Part shown: positions 58,039-64,000 of the stretch, in pieces
Numbering within the stretch: position 1 is the stretch's first letter
How the letters are laid out: each line of letters starts with the position of its first letter
Assembly (NCBI GenBank): GCA_018971525.1
Contig: JAGXAR010000011.1
Span: 1 to 64,000, forward strand
Origin: Nitrospirota bacterium
Lineage (GTDB): Bacteria > Nitrospirota > Nitrospiria > Nitrospirales > Nitrospiraceae
Direction of reading: 5' to 3'
DNA: 64,000 nt
Made by a program: the position numbers and the translations under genes
The notes under the pieces: model-generated
Told to the model about the DNA's origin: nothing
The model's database searches: none
Seen by the model: only the letters and a program-made list of their open reading frames with translations

Positions 58039-58557
58039 TCATCCTTCCTTCCCGTGCTTTCCTGCCATCAGCGGCTGTTTCAAGACCCACATCTCGTAGA
58101 GAGGGATTACCATCATGATGAGAAAACCCACCGTCATGAGAGTATCGCCCGTCAGCATGGTTAATACGAAAATGGGCGAAATGTAGCTGATGAGCCAGGG
58201 AGACAACAGGTCCAGCATCACACCACCGAATGAGATCCAGGTCGTGACGACTTTCAGCCTGCTGCTGGCGTTGGTGAGATAGAGCACATGCACCAGGATC
58301 ATAAATACGACCGGCATCGTAAAGAGGTGGAAGTGGGTGATTTCTGCCAGCTCTCTGAACGACATCGGTTCGCCGAATGTTACATCCGACCCCCGGTAGT
58401 GATCTGCGATCCCTTGTGGCGACAGCCCCGTCATGCTATGGGCCCAGAAGAAGGAAAAGGTAAAGCCCGCCAGCATCAAGAAGAGAAAGAAGGTGTAGAC
58501 GAGCCGGATCTGCCGATCTGAGTCGCGGAGGCGAAAGCGAGTGTTGAAGTTGCGCAT
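58039..58557 (-). CDS. Four-helix membrane protein of the flavoprotein operon
   Basis: A 172-residue inner-membrane protein with about four helices (about 19-39, 75-95, 103-125, 127-156). His40, His75, His77 and His90 sit at or near the membrane faces, for example THFHLFTMPVVFMILVHVLY, and could ligate b-type heme, though no family signature proves it. It is the last gene of the operon, 25 bases after the FMN-binding protein, and would be a natural membrane electron partner for it. I do not recognise a named family. Confidence 0.72.
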   Translation of the reverse strand: MRNFNTRFRLRDSDRQIRLVYTFFLFLMLAGFTFSFFWAHSMTGLSPQGIADHYRGSDVTFGEPMSFRELAEITHFHLFTMPVVFMILVHVLYLTNASSRLKVVTTWISFGGVMLDLLSPWLISYISPIFVLTMLTGDTLMTVGFLIMMVIPLYEMWVLKQPLMAGKHGKEG

Positions 58558-58582
58558 GGTTTGAGAAGGTCGTCTGCCCCTC

Positions 58583-59260
58583 TTAGTTTCCGAAGATGGA
58601 GCCGAAGATCCCCTTCTCCGATTTCTTTGCGGCCACAGTATCGCTGCCCAGTCCTGCCGGTTTCAAATAGAATTCATCGACAAGGACGAGGGCGCGTTTG
58701 ATCCCGGCGCTCATGGAGCGAACCGACATCGTGGCGCCGCTGATGTTGATGATGTCTTTGTTGATGCGGACCGGATCGAGGACCGTTTTCCCCTCATACT
58801 GTACGTTGAATCGCTTGGTTCGCACCTCGCTGCCTCGTGCTTCGCGAAAGACGAGCAATTCGACGTTCAGGACGCGCCCGGTATTATCTACCCCGACCAT
58901 ATACGTCATGGGTTTGTGCTTGCCGATGGTGTTCTGGACCAAGGCATACCCATTAATCTGGGCGCCTGTTTCTCCAATGTAGACCTCAAATGACTCTTCC
59001 GGGAATTTCCAGCCGATGCGTTCCTCAATCTGCTGCTTCTTCTCCGGGCTTAGCTTCAGAACTTCTTTCCGGACCCGTTCCGATTGCGGAAACATCAATT
59101 TGAGCGCATCTTCTTCTGTCAGGAAGACCTCGGCATGGGTCATCTCTTGTTCCGTCAAGTAGCGCTTGAGCTCACTGTCCCAAACACGTTCGGCCCAGAC
59201 CATGGCCGGGGACATGATGGAGAAGAGCATCAGTGAGAGCGCGATCCATCGAGTTATCAT
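58583..59260 (-). CDS. Periplasmic FMN-binding protein with SGAT flavinylation motif
   Basis: A 225-residue exported protein: MITRWIALSLMLFSIMSPAM is a signal peptide. The FMN-bind domain (about 85-195) has INGYALVQNTIGKHKPMTYM and the flavinylation motif NISGATMSVRSMSAG, where Thr177 should carry FMN attached by ApbE. The ATG at 59260 overlaps the lipoprotein stop by ATGA; an ATG four codons earlier is less likely. It lies between a lipoprotein gene and the membrane-protein gene, and apbE is divergent 2.5 kb away. Role: an electron carrier in the periplasm, inferred. Confidence 0.85.
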   Translation of the reverse strand: MITRWIALSLMLFSIMSPAMVWAERVWDSELKRYLTEQEMTHAEVFLTEEDALKLMFPQSERVRKEVLKLSPEKKQQIEERIGWKFPEESFEVYIGETGAQINGYALVQNTIGKHKPMTYMVGVDNTGRVLNVELLVFREARGSEVRTKRFNVQYEGKTVLDPVRINKDIINISGATMSVRSMSAGIKRALVLVDEFYLKPAGLGSDTVAAKKSEKGIFGSIFGN

Positions 59261-59721
59261 GCGGGCACACATCCCTTTTCTTTCAGCTTGGCGGTGATCC
59301 GAACGACGATGTCATTCGTCGCGTCTTCCGATGGTTCGACGGGCCACCACTTGGTGGCTTGCGAGGTGGCGCCACCTCGTGCATGCCATCGCTGCCTGGT
59401 TTCTAATACACTCACAGAGGCCACGTCATTCAAGCGTTTGACAGATACCGTCATGCGTGCGCGTTCTTTGTTGCCAAAGCCATCGCGCCCAAAAATGCCA
59501 TAGGATCGTTCTTCGATTGGGGGGACGTCCAGCCAGCTTGACTCGATCACACCCTTGTCTTTGTCATAGGTCGCGACGGATTGTCCCTTCATGGTCTCAA
59601 GCGAGGCATCCCAGACGATGTCATATGAGCAGACAAAATACTGCTCTTGGCTTCCGCTTAGAGCCGCACACCCGACAGAGAAGAGCGCGAGGACTACTAT
59701 GGCGAATCGGAATGTTCGCAT
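59257..59721 (-). CDS. Small lipoprotein of the porin-flavoprotein operon
   Basis: A 154-residue predicted lipoprotein with signal MRTFRFAIVVLALFSVGCAAL (lipobox SVGC; Cys18). The mature part has VWDASLETMKGQSVATYDKD and later KGVIESSWLDVPP, with alternating strands, loosely like BamC/NlpB-type lipoproteins. It overlaps the FMN-binding gene by four bases. The first ATG at 59730 is three codons upstream; MRTF gives the better signal peptide. Function unknown; possibly links the porin to the flavoprotein. Confidence 0.72.
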   Translation of the reverse strand: MRTFRFAIVVLALFSVGCAALSGSQEQYFVCSYDIVWDASLETMKGQSVATYDKDKGVIESSWLDVPPIEERSYGIFGRDGFGNKERARMTVSVKRLNDVASVSVLETRQRWHARGGATSQATKWWPVEPSEDATNDIVVRITAKLKEKGCVPA

Positions 59722-59744
59722 TATGCACACTGCTCTTTCTTGGT

Positions 59745-59784
59745 CATGGGTGCGCCCTGTCTCAAGAGAGAGGGCGCACCCATG
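59745..59784 (-). other. Perfect 14-base intercistronic inverted repeat
   Basis: CATGGGTGCGCCCT (59745-59758) and AGGGCGCACCCATG (59771-59784) are exact inverses with a 12-base loop. It lies between the porin stop and the lipoprotein start, with no T-run on either strand. It may protect the porin transcript end or lower expression of the genes beyond it. Confidence 0.85.
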
Positions 59785-59792
59785 TATCTTGC

Positions 59793-61289
59793 CTAGAAAT
59801 ATGTTGCGACCGACATCACCACGGCACTGTCATGAATTCGCTCTAACGTATTCGGGTTAAAGGCCATCGGTTGATATTGATAGCTGAGCTTAATGGCCGC
59901 ATCTTCAATCGGTCGATAGTTCAGACCAAATGAAATCTGCTCCAGATTGCCGAACCCGCCTGTTTTATTAGAGTCATCCAGGTTGGTGTTGACTCGGTCA
60001 TATCTGATCACGGCAGTTAAGGTGGACCCTGGGCCAAATCGCTTCGGTGAAAGGTTTGTCAAGAACTCGGGCATGAAATGATAGTTGCCCTGGATATAGA
60101 AGCCATTCATGCGCTGCGGCGGGGTCCCCATGCCGCTGTTCCCGCCGATGGCCGTTAATAGGGATCCGGGAGCAAATCCGATCGTATTTCCTTGAACGGC
60201 TCGCGAGTTTCCTCTCGCATAGGCCCAGGCTGCCTCACCAATCACTTCAAACGGGCCCCTTTGAATGGTCCAGTCCAGAGCTGTAATGTTGAGAGGGGCG
60301 TAATTGCTCCCATTATTGTTCGCATTTCCATAATAGCTTGATCCGCCTACTTCCACGCCAAGCATCGGACTGTAGGCGAGGCGTCCTACGACTGACTTAC
60401 CATTGTTGATGTCGGCACCGTCATGCCCTGCGCAGGTCCGCTGACGACCTTGACTTGTGCCATTTGCTTCATTGACCAGAGGGGTGCCGTTGCTACCATA
60501 GCCGCAGGGACCGGTTGTGACATACAACTCATAGTCCACCTTGCCAGTCCGACCTGGGTAGAACGTTCCATAGAATCCCGCTCCAGTTTCAGACATCGTG
60601 GAAGGGATGATGAGTTGGCTGACCAGCGGCCGATCAGTGAGATCGTTCAGTGGGGAGTCGTGCAGCAAGTTGAATTTCCCAAGGGGCATCAACAAAATTC
60701 CTGCACGCAGATTGAATGGTTCATTGACCAAGTAGTCGATAAAGCCAAATTCGAGCGAGACTTCAATCTCATTCAAGGAGTTCTCTCTAACGCCGTGCTC
60801 AACTTCAATCTCGGTCGCGAACTTGACGTGTTCGGTGACGTCAGCATATATAAACGGGACAAACCGCTGCTGATCGAAGTTATTGGTAATGCCTGGACGG
60901 CCGTCACCGGCTTCGATGCTGGCCTTCCGTTGGGATCGAAACTGCATATCCATATATCCACCGACAATGGCCTTCGGCGCAGAGACAAATGGTTTGGCAT
61001 AGACCAAACGACCTGAGCCGGTTGAACCGAAAGACAAGGCAGGCTGTGACTCTGTACGAAGATCTTTACCCACTTCCGGGAGCGCTCCAATTCCCGGCTC
61101 GGTAGTTGATGCCGCTTCACCTTCCCTCTGCTCGGGGGGGGCCTCGCGACGCTCGTGTTCCTGCAACCGTTTGGTGACGGCTTCATCCACTAACTTCTTA
61201 ATGTCCTCAGGGGTCATGTTTTCTGCCCAGGCCGGCATGACCGGCAAACTGGCGATGACGAGAGCCCCGAGGATTGACCGGATCCTCAT
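59793..61289 (-). CDS. Outer-membrane porin
   Basis: A 498-residue outer-membrane beta-barrel. The signal peptide is MRIRSILGALVIASLPVMPA, followed by an N-terminal helical/coiled segment (PEDIKKLVDEAVTKRLQEHE, about 27-46), then about 16 predicted strands rich in Gly, Asn, Tyr. It ends in Phe (VVMSVATYF), the usual outer-membrane insertion signal. The style resembles OprO/P-like porins. GGAGG lies before the ATG. It is the first large gene of the operon and would give solutes or extracellular acceptors access to the periplasmic flavoprotein. Confidence 0.85.
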   Translation of the reverse strand: MRIRSILGALVIASLPVMPAWAENMTPEDIKKLVDEAVTKRLQEHERREAPPEQREGEAASTTEPGIGALPEVGKDLRTESQPALSFGSTGSGRLVYAKPFVSAPKAIVGGYMDMQFRSQRKASIEAGDGRPGITNNFDQQRFVPFIYADVTEHVKFATEIEVEHGVRENSLNEIEVSLEFGFIDYLVNEPFNLRAGILLMPLGKFNLLHDSPLNDLTDRPLVSQLIIPSTMSETGAGFYGTFYPGRTGKVDYELYVTTGPCGYGSNGTPLVNEANGTSQGRQRTCAGHDGADINNGKSVVGRLAYSPMLGVEVGGSSYYGNANNNGSNYAPLNITALDWTIQRGPFEVIGEAAWAYARGNSRAVQGNTIGFAPGSLLTAIGGNSGMGTPPQRMNGFYIQGNYHFMPEFLTNLSPKRFGPGSTLTAVIRYDRVNTNLDDSNKTGGFGNLEQISFGLNYRPIEDAAIKLSYQYQPMAFNPNTLERIHDSAVVMSVATYF

Positions 61290-61422
61290 AGTGAACCTCC
61301 ATGGATATTACATTGTGAATGGTCTGACTCGGGACTCGCTGGTCTCTGGTCTTCCCTGAATAGACAACGATAGGTCGCGTTTCGGTAGACCGGTGTGATG
61401 TCTCCTTTCGTCAAGAGGGTGG

Positions 61423-61581
61423 TCATGATGTAACCGTGTTCCATCCTTTGATGGAAGCGAAAGGAATGACAACAATGCGTTTGCAACGCTTGCACTTGAG
61501 CTCCAACCCTTGCCCGCGTACCTTGGCGATCAGTTGACCGCACTCGCAGCGGGTCTCGCAGGAGTCGGCGGAGTGGCTCAT
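61423..61581 (-). CDS. Small Com-like zinc-finger protein
   Basis: A 52-residue frame. It reads MSHSADSCETRCECGQLIAK, then VRGQGLELKCKRCKRIVVIP and a tail to NTVTS. The two cysteine pairs (CECG with Cys12/Cys14, and CKRC with Cys30/Cys33) and the LELKCKRCKRIV block match the Mu Com zinc-finger family, known as RNA-binding translational activators, and found widely in small bacterial proteins. No clear Shine-Dalgarno precedes the ATG. It is the first frame downstream of the Fur-like box and precedes the porin. Confidence 0.6.
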   Translation of the reverse strand: MSHSADSCETRCECGQLIAKVRGQGLELKCKRCKRIVVIPFASIKGWNTVTS

Positions 61582-61626
61582 AGGAGAGGTCGTGCGAACC
61601 ACTGCGAGATGCCTTTCTTTCTAAAT

Positions 61627-61673
61627 GAAATTGAGAACGATTATTAATATCCTGATTGTCGCTCGAAAGTCAA
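61627..61673 (-). promoter_or_regulatory. Fur-like box over a minus-strand promoter
   Basis: On the minus strand, TTGACT (61673 down to 61668), an 18-base spacer and TATTAA (61649 down to 61644) form a promoter. A Fur-like box (61627-61645) overlaps the -10 and start point; I count 13 of 19 matches to the GATAATGATAATCATTATC consensus. It lies between the divergent porin operon and apbE, so iron could repress the porin side directly, and perhaps apbE. Confidence 0.6.
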
Positions 61674-61776
61674 GGCGGATCAATGGCGCTCAATTCACCG
61701 CGGAGGGAGTGTATTAATCCTTGTCATGTCCTATAATTCGTCGCCTCTTTGGCGTCGGGGAAGAGGAGAGAAACGC

Positions 61777-62811
61777 GTGCATTCCAACCTGTTCAATGAG
61801 TCTTTTCGCATCCAGGCCTGCCTCCTGACGCTGCTGTTTGGCGCCCTCTCTGGTTGTGTGGGAATACCCACCGGCCAGGAATCGGCCGTGGTTACCAGGG
61901 CCCAGATGCAGATGGGCACGTTGGTCAAGATCACGGCGGTAGCGCGGAGTGAGTCTGTTGCACAAGCTGCGGTCACAGCCGGGTTTGCTGAAATCCGCCG
62001 CCTGGAAGAACTTCTGAGCACATGGATTCCAACCAGCGAACTTTCTCGCGTGAATGCTGCGGCGGGGGTCAGCCCGGTCCATGTGAGTCTTGACACGTGG
62101 ACGGTTGTCCAGCGTGCGATGCAGGCCGCGGAAATGACCGGTGGTGGATTCAATATTGCCATTGGCCCGGCGGTCGATGCGTGGCGTGTGACTGAAGGCC
62201 AGCATATACCGACAGAGACTGAGTTGGATGCTCTCCGTCCCTTGGTGGACCTGCAGGCGGTTCGGGCCGATCTGGGTGAGCAGACCGTCTATCTGGAAAA
62301 GCCCGGCATGCGGGTTGATGTTGGAGGAATCGGAAAGGGCTATGCAGCGGATCAAGCGGTGCTGGCGATGAAAAAAGCGGGGGCTTTGGCTGGAGTCGTG
62401 GCGCTTTCCGGGGATATCAAAACATTCGGCCACTTGCCGGGCGGAAGGAAGTTTCCCGTCGGCATTCAGCATCCGCGCAAGGAAGAGGAGGTTCTTGTCT
62501 TTATCGACTTGGAAGATGAAGCGATTTCAACGGCCGGCGACTACGAACGATTTTTCGAGCGTAACGGTGTCCGGTATCATCATATAATCGACCCGAAAAC
62601 GCTTCAGCCGGCCCGGGGCTGTCAAAGTGTGACGGTCATTGCAAAGGAAGGGGTCTGGGCCGATGGGCTCGATACGGGCATCTTTGTGATGGGACCGGAG
62701 CGGGGAATGGAGCTCGTCGAAGAGCTGCCTGATGTGGAGGCTGTCATAGTAGACCATGAAGGCCTGGTCCATGTGTCCTCAGGGTTAAAGGATCGGATCC
62801 GTAAACCGTGA
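61777..62811 (+). CDS. apbE: FAD:protein FMN transferase (ApbE) lipoprotein
   Basis: A 344-residue flavin transferase that attaches FMN to Thr/Ser of target proteins in the periplasm. The signal and lipobox are ACLLTLLFGALSGCVG. Motifs: MTGGGFNIAIGPAVDAWR, MRVDVGGIGKGYAADQAV, EDEAISTAGDYERFF, HHIIDPKTLQPARG and the metal-site WADGLDTGIFVMG. The GTG at 61777 with AGGAG eight bases upstream is chosen over the ATG at 61726. It is divergent from the operon encoding the SGAT protein, its likely substrate. Confidence 0.93.
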   Translation: MHSNLFNESFRIQACLLTLLFGALSGCVGIPTGQESAVVTRAQMQMGTLVKITAVARSESVAQAAVTAGFAEIRRLEELLSTWIPTSELSRVNAAAGVSPVHVSLDTWTVVQRAMQAAEMTGGGFNIAIGPAVDAWRVTEGQHIPTETELDALRPLVDLQAVRADLGEQTVYLEKPGMRVDVGGIGKGYAADQAVLAMKKAGALAGVVALSGDIKTFGHLPGGRKFPVGIQHPRKEEEVLVFIDLEDEAISTAGDYERFFERNGVRYHHIIDPKTLQPARGCQSVTVIAKEGVWADGLDTGIFVMGPERGMELVEELPDVEAVIVDHEGLVHVSSGLKDRIRKP

Positions 62812-62934
62812 AGGGGGGAGAGTTGCGGGACGATCGGCCAGTCGAACGGTGGAGAAGAGGGCCAGCTTATGCGAAGGCCTACGGGGTGGGATGGATTGCC
62901 TTCGGTAATAGTAGACCTCAGTGTGCTCCCTGCA

Positions 62935-63984
62935 TCACCGGTCCAATCGATAGCTCATCGGAATCTTGATCGTCATGCGCGCCTGTCCTAATGGACGAGG
63001 TAAGTAGAAGGGGGCTGCTTGCCTCATGGTTTCAACAGCGGCTTTGTCGAGACCAGGGTGTCCCGAACTCTGAAAGACATCCACCTCGCCGATGCTCCCG
63101 TCCTCGTTGATCACGGCTTTCACCACGACTTTCCCTTCAGCTCGATCCACCCGGGCTGAGGCGGGGTAGCGTTTCAATTCTTCCACACGACGTAAAATCG
63201 CTTCAGAAAGCCATCCGTAGTCGCGCTTAGTCGGCGCGTTCGATGGTGCAGGGGAGATGGCCGCCAGCTGCGGTGGTGTCGGAGTCCGGTCAGGTTGTGC
63301 GGTTTGTTCGGGGATTGCGGACGTCACGCTCGATGGTGCAGGGGAGATGGCCGCCATCTGCGGTGGTGCCGGAGCCAGGTCAGATTGTGCGGTTTGTTCG
63401 GGGATTGCGGACGGCGCGATCGATGGTGCCGCCGGGGCAGCAGCAGGTTCCACAGAGACTGCCGTTGGTGCTTCGGCTGGTTTCTCAATGGACGGGGCTT
63501 TGGCGACCATCGGTGCCACCGGCTCGGGTCTGATTGGCTCGGCTGCTTGTGTTGTGTGAGCCGCTGATTGTGAAGGAGATGCTGGTTGCGGTGGCGTCGG
63601 TGCAGGAGGCTCAGTGACTACCGGGGTGACGGTCCGTTCAGAAATCGATGGAGTCGTCTGTTGCGCAAGCGGCTGCGGTGACGGGAGCGTCTGTGCCGGC
63701 GCAAACTCTTGCACGAGAGGAGAGGGAGCCGGGGTCGTCGCTGGAACTGAGGGGAGAGGCGCCTGGTTCGTGGGGGATGTCGATGTCGTTGGTGTAACAG
63801 GCGGTGTCGGCGACACGATGGCGACGTTCCACTTGAACGGTTCCTCCTGCGGCGCGAGTTGGATCTGCTTCACAATCAGGATAGCGGCGAGAGCCATTGT
63901 GCAGTGCAAGAGGACGGAGACGAGCCAGCCCTGGACGTGCGCGTCCTTCTGGACTCCGGAGTGATGTGGGCCCGCAGCGATCAC
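62935..63984 (-). CDS. TonB-family energy transducer
   Basis: A 349-residue protein with one N-terminal helix (WLVSVLLHCTMALAAILIV, about 19-37), a long Pro/Ala-rich periplasmic spacer (about 50-265) and a TonB C-terminal domain (about 268-349: LKRYPASARVDRAEGKVVVK, then GHPGLDKAAVETMRQAAPF). It would couple the proton motive force to outer-membrane receptors. ExbB/ExbD and receptors are not in the window. GTG start with GGAGG upstream. It is convergent with apbE. Confidence 0.88.
   Translation of the reverse strand: MIAAGPHHSGVQKDAHVQGWLVSVLLHCTMALAAILIVKQIQLAPQEEPFKWNVAIVSPTPPVTPTTSTSPTNQAPLPSVPATTPAPSPLVQEFAPAQTLPSPQPLAQQTTPSISERTVTPVVTEPPAPTPPQPASPSQSAAHTTQAAEPIRPEPVAPMVAKAPSIEKPAEAPTAVSVEPAAAPAAPSIAPSAIPEQTAQSDLAPAPPQMAAISPAPSSVTSAIPEQTAQPDRTPTPPQLAAISPAPSNAPTKRDYGWLSEAILRRVEELKRYPASARVDRAEGKVVVKAVINEDGSIGEVDVFQSSGHPGLDKAAVETMRQAAPFYLPRPLGQARMTIKIPMSYRLDR
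63241..63413. repeat. 90-base direct repeat inside the TonB gene
   Basis: CGATGGTGCAGGGGAGATGG begins at 63241 and again at 63331, with near-identical sequence for about 83 bases each. The repeat unit is 30 codons, doubling the SAIPEQTAQ...AAISPAPS spacer segment. The frame is kept. Confidence 0.9.
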
Positions 63985-64000
63985 AGTCGAATAACCTCCA

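Noticed and set aside
61286-61425. A 46-codon frame overlapping the Com-like stop by ATGA and running into the porin start
   Set aside because: The overlap recalls com-mom coupling, but the peptide has no motif, and it contains the porin ribosome site. Not enough to call a gene.
63243-63567. Several plus-strand frames rich in Gly, Cys and Trp opposite the TonB spacer
   Set aside because: They come from the repetitive Pro/Ala codons of tonB read backwards.

Overview
The window looks like a chromosomal segment of a Nitrospira-type bacterium (Nitrospirota). This is an inference from gene content and layout: a five-subunit 2-oxoacid:ferredoxin oxidoreductase of the reductive-TCA type, Gram-negative envelope genes (lipoproteins, a porin, TonB, an mre/rod cluster), moderately high GC, and intergenic hairpin repeats of a kind I recall from Nitrospira genomes. 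No marker here fixes the species. Most of the window is well-kept housekeeping and biosynthesis DNA.

Layout. 1-1.8 kb: the end of an integrated element, with a large serine recombinase whose frame runs into tRNA-Asn. 1.9-6.1 kb (minus): the five-subunit oxidoreductase operon. 6.5-8.6 kb (minus): a TPR protein, a YciI-like protein and a DUF2203 protein. 8.7-14 kb: a strong promoter and long leader before rho, then rpmE, prfA, prmC and murA. 14-20.9 kb: the histidine cluster hisG-D-B, a terminator, then hisH, a lipoprotein, hisA-F-IE and a HIT protein. 21-25.7 kb: dnaG, rpoD, a CAU tRNA and a coiled-coil zinc-ribbon protein. 25.7-28.1 kb: RNase HIII, an M48 lipoprotein protease, RNase P RNA, and a glutaredoxin-like gene overlapping the RNase P RNA antisense. 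28.4-39 kb: branched-chain amino acid and phospholipid genes (ilvB-N-C, psd, pssA, a leucine T-box, leuA, a cupin, leuB, an NHL protein, asd). 39-42.5 kb: DUF2905, SpoIID-like, queA, a SurA-N membrane protein and RDD. 43-50 kb: mreBCD, PBP2, rodA and RNase G. 50.4-54 kb: a frameshifted dprA, then topA.

From 54 kb on the DNA becomes accessory in character: a bacterioferritin gene with a decayed tandem copy, a broken multi-c-heme peroxidase gene, an HD-GYP protein, and an apparent iron-regulated envelope redox module at 58-62.8 kb. The module has a small Com-like zinc-finger ORF, a porin, a lipoprotein, an FMN-binding protein with an SGAT flavinylation motif and a four-helix membrane protein on one strand. 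The FMN-attaching enzyme ApbE is divergent, and a Fur-like box lies over the shared promoter region. A TonB gene closes the window. I propose this module as the most interesting system here: porin, periplasmic covalent flavoprotein and membrane protein could form an electron or iron-handling conduit, matured by ApbE. That function is inferred, not shown.

Three genes between 50.4 and 57.2 kb (dprA, the second bfr, the peroxidase) carry frameshifts, a lost start codon or an in-frame stop, while about 50 kb of neighbouring genes are intact. Either this patch is decaying or the assembly is locally poor; read data would decide.
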